Source: Pelecanus crispus
Taxonomy: Eukaryota; Chordata; Aves; Pelecaniformes; Pelecanidae
NCBI RefSeq assembly: GCF_030463565.1
Contig: NC_134646.1
Location: forward strand, 14,722,001-14,786,000
DNA: 64,000 nt
Direction of reading: 5' to 3'
Shown here: positions 47,343-60,500 of the stretch, one piece after another
Numbering within the stretch: position 1 is the stretch's first letter
Layout of the letters: the number at the start of each line of letters is the position of its first letter
The notes under the pieces: generated by a model
Seen by the model: the letters and a program-made list of their open reading frames with translations, nothing else
Told to the model about the DNA's origin: nothing
The model's database searches: none
Made by a program: the position numbers and the translations under genes

Positions 47343-50300
47343 GGCTTGCCAGGGCTGGCGGCCTCCAGTAAATCCACTCCTGCTGTCCAGGGCAGGACTG
47401 AGTACCTTGGAGAATTTCACTGGGACGGACCGTTGTCTCCAAACTGGATGTTATTTCAGTAAGCTGTGCATTGATCCATATGGTATTTATTTCGTTCGGG
47501 ATTTTTCTTCCCTTTTTAACATTGGCGTTTGGCTGGTACGGCTCTGCAGCGAGTGAGAAGAGCTGCGGCTGGAAAAAGCTTTGGAGCCTGCACTGAAAAC
47601 CAGGATACTCCTGCTCTGTTCGTGAACTGCGTACAGATGGGCCGCCACATTTTTTTTTTTTGGTTTGCTTATAAACTACTCTAAATAAAAATAATTCTCT
47701 TCTGGAAATGGATGGAATGTATATTTTGACAAGTACAAAACCATTTTAAATGTTCACTAAATACAAGGAACATCTTGCTATAAAAATAACAGACCCTCCC
47801 ACCCACTGTCCCCTCTTTACATTTCTAATTATAAAATGGTACAGTCATTTCAGGATCCTAACGTGAAACAAGAAGTAAGGATGGTATTACGTACACATAC
47901 AAAACATTAAGATACTTGACATCTGAAATAACTGTATACATTCAGAGCAAATGAGCATCTTGATCTTGCTGTTGTTTTTAATGCTACACAGGACTGAAGA
48001 ATCAAGAAATAAGAAAGGGAAAACGCCGTTTCTTTTTTTTTCCCCTCTCTTTTTTCTTTTTTTTTTTGCTTTCGCTCCAGAAAGAAATAACTTCCACCAA
48101 TTCACAATTAAAATAGTTGAGAGAGGCAAGATTAATTTCAGATGGAAATTTCATCCCTTGGCTTTTCATTCAAAATCCACAACATCTTTCATTCATCTTT
48201 CTTCTCCGTTTCTGCTTTTGAAATATAGCTCCTGCTCAGAAGGTGGCTTTTTTCTCGAAAAAGAAGTGCCAAAGCGGCGAGGGAGCAGAGCGGGTTTCCA
48301 GCCGGGCGGGGGAAGCTGCGCGGCAGAGGGCAGCCGCCTCCCTCGCTCGCCCGCCCGGCCTGCAGCTGCCATCTGCTACGCAAACAAATCCAGACTAAAA
48401 AGTCCATCTGGCGTTCCTCTTTCAGCTGCGAAACTATCAATTAGTTCAGGTAACAGCTTGGTAAAATAAAAGAAGTGCTTGTGTTGGATCAATTGTGGCT
48501 ATTTAAAAAGTCTGCTAAAACAACACCTCCACCCTCACTTTCCCTCGCCCCTAAAATATTTCATGACTCTGTTTTTTCCCTGCTTGCGTTAACCAAGCCG
48601 ATTAATTTCTGTCACGCTGGTTGCCCCGTATACGCTCACGCATTTTGCATCTATAAAACAAGTGAGTCAATGCTCAGTGCTCTTCAATGAAGCAGCAATC
48701 CCGGGCAGCACTGGTTACGAAGAAGCTCGGCTGCCCTGAATCTGCTGAAACCCCCGGGCCTATCTTTCGTTAAGCCCTTAAGCCGAATTTAGGCTGGCTC
48801 CTTTCCCCGGTGCGGAACCAGAGCAGTCCAGCCTGCTGCAAGAGAGACAAGGCAGCACGAAACGCGGGAGAGGAAGCGGCACCGTGTTAGCTTGATCCCA
48901 CCATCTCCTTCGCCTGCAACAAAGGCTCACACCAGAGCAAACATTTGTGAGGGGCTGGGAAGGAACAGGCCGGATTTCTCTGCCATTTCAGTCCTGCGAA
49001 ATGGATGCAACCCAAGAGCAAACCAAGCCCTCCCTCTTCTGTTTAGAGAGTCAGCTTGTCCTGGCCCCTATTCCTGTCAGACTGGTAACTTTGGCCTTAC
49101 AACAGGGATCTACAAGAACAACGAATGGTTAAAAAAGCTCCATTATTGCTAACGAATAGAAATCAATAAATGACTATTGGTTTTCTTGGTTTGCACAGCC
49201 TATAAATTCCTATTCCTGCCTTATTGCAAACTTAACTCATGAGCTTTTCTGCAGAGAGAGACCACGAAGGACCGAGCCTCTTACAAAGCAAGCCTGGGAG
49301 ATGCCCAGCGGCCCGGGCCAAAAGGCATTTCCCGCTGCTACGCGTAACCTCTACCGTCATTTCACTGCAGACCAATTGTCACAAGGACTTGCAGTCCAGA
49401 GATTTATATATAAAGACTTGTGCCCCGATCTTTGCCTTTTAATCACAGAATCCACTCAAAGGGCTGTAGCGTATATTGAAAGGAGAAAGTTTGTAAGGCA
49501 AAACTCTGGAAAATCTATACGACGACTTCACTCCAGGTTTAACAAGAACGGCAAATAAAACGCGCTTTATGGAAAAATCTGTACTGCGTTGTACTGATGA
49601 CTAAAAGTATACAGAAGTGTTAAGTGATCCGCAGATACCTGCCAGGGCAACCCATCCATATGCAAAGGTCGTCTGAGCTAGACATTTTCCAAATCGGACA
49701 AGCATTTCTTTTTATTTAGCAAGGGGCAAAAGAGGGTGGGTTAACAGGTTTGACAACAAAAACTTTGAATCACAAAACGCATATTCTTTGAGAAAGATTA
49801 AATTCAGAGCTTGATCCGTCTCTGGTGCTTGAGTTCATTTTGTTAACAAAATAAGAATGTATCCCAAATGAGTCATTCAACAAGAGACAAAGTGCTGCCC
49901 TTCTTGCAATGACTTCCTCTGGATCTGTGCCAGGGGTCATTAAAGTACTGAGATCTGAGGGACTTCTTATCATATGCAATTTCAATAATTTTTTTTTTTT
50001 CCCCAAATTGCCTCTATAACGACTTTTTCTTTAGTGCCACAATCTCCGCCAGATAAAGAGTCTAAAAATGGCAGCTGCTTCTGTTTTCGCTACAATACAG
50101 TTTCCATAGTCATATCAATGTACTTTTATATGCATACATGGCAATTTAATTCTATAGAATGCTTAAAGAATGAACTGCAGTGCTGCGATCGGCCTGATCC
50201 TGGTTTTGAGACTCTAAAGCAGTCAGAAAATAAAAAAAAACCCAAACCCTCAGCAAGTGCCAGATCTGTATGCCCACCAGAATGGGTCAGCCATGGGGAA

Positions 50301-53300
50301 GGGATGGCGAGCGGGTGCCTTGCACATCTGCATGCACACATTAGGTCGTTTGTGAGTGCAAAAATCTGCCCATGTAACTTTTTATGTGTCCTACCTATTG
50401 AACAGACCTTTGGGAAGGCAGTTTAGTGAAACCCACGAAAATCACAGGGTACTCAGAGCGCAGTCGCTCTCCGTCCATCCAAGTTTCATCCTGCAGCCCA
50501 GCCTGAACAAAGGTGAGCCCACCTACTACTCGCTCACGGAAAAGAAAAGAGCCTCAGATGACAGGACTGGAAGAGCTCGGCGAGACACAAGCTCAGCTTA
50601 AGGCCAAGAGCACCTTTCTCAGCGAGCTGCACCGTCCCCTGGCCACCGGCCCTGTGCAGGAGATGCCCCTCTGCCCCGGCCGCGCCGGGCTGGCAGGGGC
50701 CGCTGGCACCCGCAGCGAAGCCGCCCGCGCCGTGCGTGGGCAGTCACGGCGCGAGCCTGCAGAATTATGTGCATGAGCACTTGTTCGTCAGAGGGCACCA
50801 GAGGATTTTGTTTTTTCCTGGCTGCATGCTAAAGGCTGCTTTCCTTTCTGAACATGCACTGCTGTGTCCCCGGCATCTGAATCCCACGTATTTAATGCCG
50901 GAGCCCAAGCTTAGTGGGCAGCAGTACCGAGGACTCACACGATGCTCAGGATGGGACTAATCTTGCCCAAAGCTGCAAATTGGGATGGTTAATTTTACCC
51001 TGCGAGGAATCTCAGTGGAGGGACTCATGTAAGCAAAATGTGCACGGGCATGCAGATCTGCAGAATTAAGGCTTTCACACGTGTTACAAACATACATCCG
51101 GGGGTCTTAATATTTATGAAGCACCTCAAATTCCCAAGGCATTTCACAGGTTATATATACAAAGAATATTGTCAGCCAGGTCCTGCTTTAGGAAAACATT
51201 TCCATTTGACACAGGGGCTTAATTATGCTCATAGAAGACCTGTTGAAAATAACGTGATTTTGGTACAAGTCCAAAATTAGTCATAAGCGCTTTTCTGAAG
51301 AAGGACGGAATAAAACATTTACTTAAGTGCTTCCCTAAGTTCTGGCTTCAGGGATGTATAACCTGGCTTTGCACTTGTTATTGCTTAACAGTGCTCAGAG
51401 CTGTAGAACACCTGAGGACAGGGACGGAAAAACATCTTTCCTGAGCGGAACTGCAGGTAGGACTGGGAAAACAACAGCAGAAAGACTCCTGACCCAGATT
51501 TGCTAGGACGCCTCTTTTGAAAGACCACGGTATGGTGCTATATAAAAACGTCGCACCCAGCCTAGCACCCTGCCTCTGCCAGCGGCCACCTGTAGACCCC
51601 ATCTAGCATGGGATACTTAGGAAAAGAGCACGCACAGCACGATCCCTCTCCAAAATCCTTCATTAACTCCTAGCAATATGGGCAGGGTCTCAGTTACCGT
51701 CTGTGTGATGCCCCTTTGAGCACAGCCCCCTTTAATGATTTTGCTGGGCAAAGGAGCCAGTTCAGTATCAGCAGGGAGTTCCACCTCCTGCCTTGCTTTT
51801 CCACAGACCTCGCTTGCTCTGCTGTGCTGTGGGCGACTCCGCTATGGCAAAAGATAATTGGTCAATCTATCCATTGAGATTAACTTAATTGATTTTTGTG
51901 AAATAAAACGAAGACTTTGCGACAGCTCCTCTGAAACCCAAACAGTTCGGCCAGGAGTCTTTTTGTCTGCGTGCTGGGCTGCAGTGGGCGGATGTTAAAG
52001 GATCACTGGCAACTCGGACATCGTGTTCGTGATGTTCCTGTGACATGTAGCACCCAGGCTCCAGCGCTAGGGAAGAAATTGTTCCAGTGTGTGTACTTTC
52101 CACAGGGAGACCTGACTGTATATAACCAGCTTCACTCTTTCCCCTGCAGTCATTTGAGATGAATTTCTTTCCTGTGTGAAGGGCCAGTATTTGGTGTAAG
52201 CACCACTCAAATCCCATTTCAGCATTATTTCCAGAGCTTAAGTGGAGCTGATGCGGTACCTTGTGCAAACTCTCTTGTGTAGGGGTGAATTTCGACATCG
52301 TTCCCCTGATGCTGTGGGCCTTTCCCATAGCAGCAAGGAACAGAGAAGACATTAAAGAATAAGGAAAATACGATTACAGAACCACAAACATTGGCAAGAC
52401 TGACCAAGCTGCGCCCTCTGGAATGATCCCTAACTTTCTTTTTAAGCCAAGCAGATTTCCAGCTGCCTGTATCTCTTTAATTAAAAAGCGATGTCCCTTC
52501 AAATGCCTTATAAAAATGTAACAGCACATTTTTGGATCATAGTTTTGAAGGATGATTAGGCTGTGCTCCTTTGCCTCAAAGCCAGAACATAAAAAAATTT
52601 AAGCTATAAAATGAACTGAGTTCTAACGGGACCAAAAAGCATGGAGAATAATTTTTCCTTCTTCCTGTACTATAGAAGCAAGTCGGCCAAAATTTTAGGG
52701 ATAGTTCTAAACACATTTGATCCTGAATAAGATCTGACAAACCTAATTTTGGCTGGAAGTTGGTTTCCACATCTAACAAGTAAATCCACAAGGAGATTAT
52801 GCAGCAAGAACCCTAATAGTTGCATTTTGAGATGCTGCCGTGACACCAGCAAGTCAAAATGTTTGACCTCTCCGTGAAATTTCAATGTAAGATGATTTGT
52901 TGAGTCTATGGACTTCCTCAGAGGCAGTAATGTGATTCAAATCATCTGACTGTCAACAGAAACCATTTACTCTTGTATAACAGTAAGCTAAAAATGCTTC
53001 TTCACAGTTGAGTATTTTGACTGAAAAATGAAATCATACATAGACCAAGTAACAATAAGCTCTTCCCTGGAAAGCAGAGCTCAGGGTGAACTAAATAATC
53101 CTCACAGGTCATTATTATTTAGGTGTTTTGATTTATGTTCTGTTTCTTTGCAAATTCCCTCTCCGCTACCCAAAATATTTTGGTATATACGTATCTCTAT
53201 ATACAAATCACAAGTATTCCATTATGCTTGCGACAATGCTGACAGGGACTCTGGAGGGCAACAAACCACCTGAACTCTTGTGTTCGGTAATCAGCAGGCA

Positions 53301-54439
53301 AAAACTGCCATCAAAAGGTAAGAAGTAAAACACACTAAGGAAAAAAAAAACCCCAAGCAAACCAGGAAGTAAACATTTCAACCAGCTGCCTCCTGCTTCA
53401 TTAGCAATTTCTGACACTGAAATCAGCATCTCCAGACCCTTTCTAAGAATATTCTTGTCATCCACGTAATGCACAGCTGTTAACAAGCAGCCTCTGGAAA
53501 CCTCTCAGACACTCCTTTAGCCTACTGGTCAGATTTTGGTCTGTAAAATTAAGAGAAGACATGATGTTATACTAGATCTTCTTTTCCAGCTACTGTGACT
53601 TGAAGGAAGACTGTTAATGTACTGACAACTGCTAATAGCATAAAATATAGCAAAGGACTACAAGGACGGAGCGAAACTTTAAGCTTTTCTTTCTCTCCTT
53701 CACGCTGTACGATACTTGTCTAGAACAGAGCTCTAAGTAAAAGCCAACATAATGCAGTTTTTAACCCAAATCTCAGCAACCTGTTAATTCAGAGCTCTCT
53801 TACAAATAAAGGCCTTCAGAATATACCATTTCCAATGCTCCCACTTAATGAAAGCAGGCTTCACATTAACGCAGGGTGCTGGCGCACCATCCTTCTGAAG
53901 CCATGTGTACTTCCTGCAGAAACAACAAGGCAATGATAAATCCTGGAGTCAGATCATGAAGTGACCAGTGAATGGGAATTCAGATTTCTGGATTGAACTC
54001 TTGAAAAAGCTGGGGTCAGTCAACAAAAACAGAGTGTCCATCCATACCAAACTATAAACAAACAAAAAACCATAACAAACATACGTCTTTTCCAAAAAAG
54101 AAACAAAAACCCAATCGAACAAGTGCAGAAAACACTCAAGCTGTCATTTCAGTTGCGTATTTATGAGCCACTGAAGAGTTACACGACTGCTCTCAAGCAC
54201 GTGGGTAAACTGGAGGCGTTCATCTCCCGTGTGAACAAAATGAACGTATGTAGATGATGAAACCGCATCCAGGCAGACACAACTGTTGCTATTGCTTTTC
54301 GTGCCCATCTCAGAATGGAGTGTGCAGGAGTGACAGTGCTCTGGAGGCATGTGCATGACTGGTCCAAATCCTAGAAAGCTGACTCGGTCCCTCCCTGTGA
54401 CCCTTCCCTGTAGTTTAGTGTTGGATCTCTGTTTGTTTT

Positions 54440-54558
54440 TCAAGACTTCACCTCTTCGCAGTCTTGATCAGTGGAAAGCTCCACATCGGACAGTCCAACC
54501 TCCATTGCCATAATCAATGAAATATCTGAATCACTGCTGACTGCTGGCTCCTGTTCAT
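54440..54558 (-). CDS. RNF150: RNF150 last coding exon (partial gene)
   Basis: RNF150 is a PA-TM-RING protein: a signal peptide, a lumenal protease-associated domain, one membrane span, a cytosolic RING-H2 domain that acts as an E3 ubiquitin ligase, and a C-terminal tail. This exon encodes only the last 38 residues of the tail, read EQEPAVSSDSDISLIMAMEV and then GLSDVELSTDQDCEEVKS, ending in TGA at 54442-54440. It is essentially the C terminus I know from human RNF150. The acceptor is CCCTCACAG just before 54558, and the first two bases complete a split codon. The tail is acidic (11 of 38 residues) with CK2-type sites at Ser8, Ser23 and Thr29 of this segment. The RING and PA exons lie beyond the right edge of the window. 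Same strand and order next to TBC1D9 as in human. Confidence 0.95.
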
Positions 54559-57500
54559 CTGTGAGGGTAGAAAAGACAGGAAAAGGGCATTATGGTCACG
54601 TCTTTCTGTCAATATATTACTATTTTTTAGTTCTGCAGATGGGACCCAGAGGTTTCTCCACCACTGAGGTTGTGCTTAGATTCCAAACTTTGCTCTTATT
54701 CAATATCCGTCTAAAGCATTTCAAAAGTATCAGAAAGTTCAAGCCATCAGTAGCGAGAAACATGATGACAAGGAGCCTGGAAGGGCAACACTTTCTTCTC
54801 CTCCTAATCCTCCCAGGGGTCTCCATCCAGGCCCTTCAGCTCCATGACCTTCTTCCCACTGCCTGAGCACTTCCCTCCCTGTCCCCTTTCACTTCCTCAA
54901 CTTGGCGTCATCCTACGCTCCCCACAAAGGCAGCAAGTTTAGGACAAAGTCACAGGCACCCAGTGGAGCGAGTTGGCTATCGGGAAAACATTGCTAGCAG
55001 GAAAAAAAATCTGCCCAAACCCTCATTAGGTGACTGAATCTCTGGTAGCGGAGACTTTTAAGAGGGCACTAGCTAATGTCTGGAAGGAGCAGCACGGGTG
55101 TTATTAGTTCTGCCCCAGGACTCACGACCAGTCTACCTGCCTTCTCACATGCCTTCTCTCATCCTTTTCCAGTCTCTTTTCTATCCACCCTTTCCTCTGA
55201 TTTGAAGATACTTTGCAGGTTCTTGATCCAGGCTGAAGGGATCTATCTTAATCCACCATGATCCCAAATACAGTAAGGGTCAGATTATTGCCTTTCGCCA
55301 AACTGTAAATCCCATCAAAACTACAAGCGTAGGAGGAGTAACTTGTTTTTGTTTTGATCCCACAGCAATTACTACATGTGTATTTAGTAGCAGATAAAGC
55401 CAACAGATTTTAAAGGACTAAAAGCTAGTTCTATTTCAAGAACCATCAGGAGAAGCAAAGCACACCGGATCTCTGGGGAGATTTTGAAAGGCACAAAAAT
55501 CCCATAGGTGGCTGAGTCCCCGAGAGAAAAAGTTGATGGTTCGTATTTTCAAGTGGTTTAATTACAATGATGATATTTATACTGTAACAATACAATGTAT
55601 TTAAATCCATGGCAGTTTTTCCTTCACATATTTTATTTTTCAGACAGTAGAAGCAGAGCTTGATTGATGCTAAAAAGTCAAAAAGTTGAATATCTAAGAA
55701 TTAATAAGTAAGAAACATTACAGAGAAGCCAGGAAAATAACAACTCCTCACAGTTTAATTATTCACTTGAAGCTAAGTGAGCACAATTAGTCTCCTCTCA
55801 AGAGCTGCATGATTTTAAAATCTGTTTTAGAGAAAAAACACGTATGTACTTGTGCTGGGATTAGACTTCATGTTCTGCGGAGACAGCTTGAGTGGGGTCG
55901 GCATTATTCAAACTGAGAGAGCCAGTGCTTTCCTTTACAACCCTTCCCAATTTTCACCCTGGATTATTTTTATACTTGCTTGATTGCAAGATAAATAATT
56001 AATGCACACAACCTCTTTGTATCTGTATATTTTTTTCCTATCAATATGACAGTAGTAAAACATTTCAAGGCATTGCTTCTGACTATAAATGTTTCCACTG
56101 GAGGTGGAGGAAGTACTTACGAACTGAATGGTATCTCCTGCAGACTTCAGTGGGCTTCAAATACATTGAACCATTAGGTGAACTGCTAGATCCAAGAGTA
56201 CCAAAGTGCATCACATACACCTCCAAGACCTAAAGCATCATCTGGAGTGATAACAGCTCCCTGAGCCAGAACAATGTGGTTCCAGACCACTGGATCATTT
56301 ATCAGTCTTCTATAACTAATAGGATTCTTAAAAACAATGAAAACGATGCTTTAAATGTTGACCTAAGAGCAAGTTTATGTTTGCACGACAGAGTTCCTGA
56401 GGCTTAGCCATGTTAAACAGCCACTTGGAGCACTCTTGAGAGAAAGGCGATTTTCATCTGAACTAGCTGTGCAGGAAAGAAGGACTGGCTGGATGGTGAC
56501 AGCCACACGCATGCTGAAGAGGCAGGCTGAGCTGCCAACGCCAAATGTCAGAGCGTCAAATGAGAAGTGTTTATGGTGCTGAAATGTTATTTCAAGAACT
56601 GTTGTTTCTTCTAGGGTTCCACAGCAGAAAAAGATCTCAACTGAGTTCCAGACAGGCAGGTAGAACAGAAGCAGATTTACAGCTCACTTACCAACTGTCT
56701 AACCTATGTACAGAACACCTGCTTTCCAAACCTGCAAACTTGAGCTTTACATTAAAAATCCTATACAATTATTCAAATTCTTGGATCTTAGTCTTTCCAA
56801 AGTGTGGGCTTTGTAGTTTTCTTTGGGACTGAAGTGCAGGTCAGTAGGAACAATGAACAAAGGATCCTAAAAATGCCCATGCCTACGCTTTGGCATTGCT
56901 TTTCTAGTGCTGCAAAAGTGCCTAGAAACACGAATGCTCCACCTTCCCTCCTTGCTAACATGCAGCGGTTCAACATCCTAAAGCCTGCTGCTTCAGCAGA
57001 GTGGGGAGCAAAACTTGGACATCACCATGGCTTATTCCTTCCCTTTCAGGGAAGGGGTCAGCACTGACGTTTCTTTGGAAGACACAGGTAACACAAGGAA
57101 ATTAACACATCCCTCAGCATTACATGCTTGCTCTGGCAAACAGGACTCCTGCTACTGACCCCAACATCCCAACAGGATGAAACTCGGGGAGGCTGCAGAA
57201 GTTACACCAGATATGGATCAGCTGTAGGTAACTCTGGCTGCAAGGTCTACCGACAGCCTCACCGTGGCTCCCCCACACCACACAGGCTTTCTATAGACTG
57301 TGGTGGGTTTTTTGTTTTGTTTTGTTTTCCTGGTTGCTCAATAACGTGAGCCAGGACAGTTAGTGACATTTGTTAAAGGTAAGCAAACCTCAACTAAACT
57401 GCAAGTGCCAGGAGCTTAGCCTGCATTTTGCATCCCTGGTTTTTAGATCCTGTTTACAAGGACAAAGCTTACACAATCGCACAGCTTGTACAGAAGATGC

Positions 57501-60500
57501 CTGCCTCACTGTTAAGAACTTTTATGACCTTTTTGCAAATCTTTTAAAATTTGGTGGTTTTTTTAAAGCCCTGAAGTCAGGTGAGGATCTCAACCTTCAG
57601 TGAAGAACTCAGCTTTCACTTAAAAATAAATGATTCTTAAGAAATAAAAAGGAAGTAAAGAGTTTGAAAAACCATATCCCTAATATCTAGACAGATTTTG
57701 TGTTGGAGTATCTGACCTGTGATTTTAGATGTTTGAGACTGGCAATCCTGTCTAACAACACAGACTATAATACTTCCACCGTGTTTTATAGCACTTTATG
57801 CCACAGGCATAAAGGCTTTTGTTTAATGAAGCAAAAGGCACATCCCAAGCTGCTTTTCAGCCTGAGTGCTAGTGCCTACAGCAGGCAACTGTAGACCTCA
57901 CTGCCACATTCCTCTCATGTCAGTGAAACACAATACACCACAGCACGCTGCCTACTTCCAGACAGACTTTTTCCACTCACTTACATTCCCTGACACACAT
58001 TCGTTTGAGAGGTGCAATAAAACAAACTCCTTCTCTAGCCAATATTACTTTAAATGTAATTATGCTAACGCAGGAAGAATATCCCCATGTAGGTATAGAA
58101 CTGCCCTACCTAATAGTGGTACAGCCCTTACTTGTTGCAAAGTTATTAAGTGATGTTTATATTTGAGTATAATTGCAATCAAACAAGGATGAAAATAGCA
58201 AATTGCCCTGGTGCTTTAAAAACAGTAAGACTGTTAACTAGTAATAGTTATCTACTGCTGCTGCTACTCCTCACACTTTGACTAAGTCTGTAGCTGTTAC
58301 ACACTAATAAATATTCCAAAAGAAAAAGGTCAGACGATGGGTTTCTAAGAATTTGATACTGTTTGCAAGAGTCTTGGGAGGGACCTAAGCGTTCAACAGT
58401 GCGTGAAAAGTTCATTTACAAACACATTTATCTGCCATGTGCAGGTAAGCATACAGGCATGGGCACAAATCGAGATAGACTTGTAATGACCCACTCAAGG
58501 ATGAGGAACAAGCTGATGTAACTGTGGTGGGTTCTGCACTCATGGAGGCCTCGCTCCTGCTCACCGCCGTGCTCCTCCCGAGGAGGCCACATCCGACACT
58601 CTGCTCTGATGTCCCTCGGACATAGGCAGTGCCATGGGGCTCTCCTAAAATTGCTCCTGCTTGCCCCAGAGGCTGAGGTTTCCCCCAAGCTCAGGGAGCT
58701 GGAAAAGCTGCAGAACCCCATGATTGGGATAAAAGGTCCACAAGCAATTTGCATCCAGGAAATCAGCAGAAAATAAGAATAAATATGCTAAAATGTTATA
58801 CCGCAAAAGCTTCTCAGCATTGAATGCATATAAGGTTTGTCTAAGATGACAGACATTTTCCTTCTCTGGACCGTCAGGTAGCTCTGCTATTACACCCATT
58901 TGTGAGTAAGCAGAGAAGTATTGATTATTGTATGTCAAATGAGAGCTGCCACCAAGTGTGTAATTCATCTACTGGAAGTGTAACTAAAGCCAGCAATCTC
59001 CTGTTCTTGTGGATTAAAAACATGGGCCACAGCAATAAACTATTCAGCTGGGAGTCAGTCTCCTTTCCCTCATTTATTATCAGCACTCTGAACTAATTCA
59101 GCATATTCAGCCCTGCTCCACACACAATTAAACCGTTGCACAGAGCTGTGAAGCTGCTAATGGTTTTCTTCATCTTATGACAGTCACAGGAATCAGAGGG
59201 TAAGAAAACTGCTACCGTGCTACTTAGGTGTGACTTATTTGCCTAGCTATAAAGCTGAGCATTTAGTACAAGAAACAAGTCCTGTTTTGCGCAGCTCTTC
59301 CATTCTTGATGGCAGATGCCCAGCTTTGAGGAGAAATGAATCATTAGTGATTTCTTCATCTAATGAAATGTTGTGAAAAATTTAGCAGTTATTATCCCAT
59401 CCTTAGCTGGCAGAAATTGTACAGCGGACAGTGGGACTGTCTAAAACCTCGTTTTGACAATAAATATACAGCAAAACTTGGACTTGATTTCACTATTCAT
59501 TTCACATTCTCACTACTGTGATGTACACCTTATTTCAGAACTCTTTCTTTTCTGAAGATAGAACTAAGCCAAAACATGAAATCCCTGGTGACAGGTATGC
59601 TCTCAGATCTAGACAAGTATCTAAAATTTATGTGTTAGCATGAACCTTATTCCAGTCTGGGGCTCACTTCTACTAAACAAACATTGCCCCCCGTCAGATG
59701 TGTCTAGAAGCATTTTGCTCCAGAAGAAACCAGAAATGTGATAATCTCCTGGAGCTCTGAGGGCCTGAGAAGAAAATACATCCAGAGTAACTAGAGGCAT
59801 TGATACGGGATCTTTATCAAAATGGATTCTATTCAGTATGAAGCCGCAGCGAACTGCCAACGCAAGCAGTGCTATTCAGATTTTGCTTCCAGTATCAGAA
59901 CAAACAGAACACTATTCATCACATTCGATTTATGACAGGGAGAGAGAGACATTTCTAGAGCCCTCTATTTTTCTTTGTCTGCCCAAGAATGCACTTCACC
60001 ATTACAGAGTTTATTGCTCCCTCCTATTGCAGTCTAGGCTTATAGTGTAAGAGGAGGAGCCTGGTCCTGTGAAGTTAGTAACTCAAATGGCAACTCCTTC
60101 CACAACAGTATCAATCGAATTTATTTTGTCGCCAAGACCCTCTTCTTTAAAATCACTGCCGATTCTTAAAATTATTCTCAAATTAATCGTCCAGTACTTC
60201 TTACTGGATCATTTTATAAGCAATTCCTCCCATATCATCTTGATAATCGTAACGCTTTAGAACAGGCCATAAGTGCAGTAACAAAACAACTGAAATAAAA
60301 CACATGGGAAAAAATGCCTATAAAATCTCTAATGCAAAAGAAGCAGCGGGAATATGTTTGAGGAGAAAGGGTTATAAACTAACGCGGTCCTTTTGTACAC
60401 AGAGGCTAATAAAATGGATGAAGAAGTCTGACTGGCTACAATTGAGAACAAAGTACTGGGGAAATATTTTATTGCTGTTCCCCAGCATCAGAGAGACACT

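Larger units (their letters stand above)
46470..54439 (-). other. RNF150: Probable RNF150 3' untranslated region
   Basis: After the RNF150 stop codon the minus strand runs about 8 kb without another exon before a convincing polyadenylation region: AATAAA at 46497-46492, followed about 20 bases later by a GT-rich stretch (CTGTGTCGTACATATTTTC). Composition changes sharply at this point, from AT-rich UTR-like sequence to GC-rich intergenic DNA. Nearer AATAAA signals occur at 49716-49711 and 47491-47486, so shorter forms are possible. Within it are a T19 run (47100-47118), a minisatellite (47281-47342) and a GC-rich patch at 48280-48370. The extent is inferred; RNA data would be needed to confirm one continuous UTR. 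Confidence 0.45.

Noticed and set aside
51110..51350. Possible ancient repeat relic (TTTATGAAGCACCTCAAA and CTTAAGTGCTTCCCTAA)
   Set aside because: Resembles old amniote repeats only in short words; a repeat-library search would be needed before listing it.
56100..56215. Possible RNF150 exon before a good minus-strand donor (TTC|GTAAGTAC)
   Set aside because: The sequence before the donor does not read as the expected RNF150 tail region, and part of it (CACTGAAGTCTGCAGG) resembles an old repeat.
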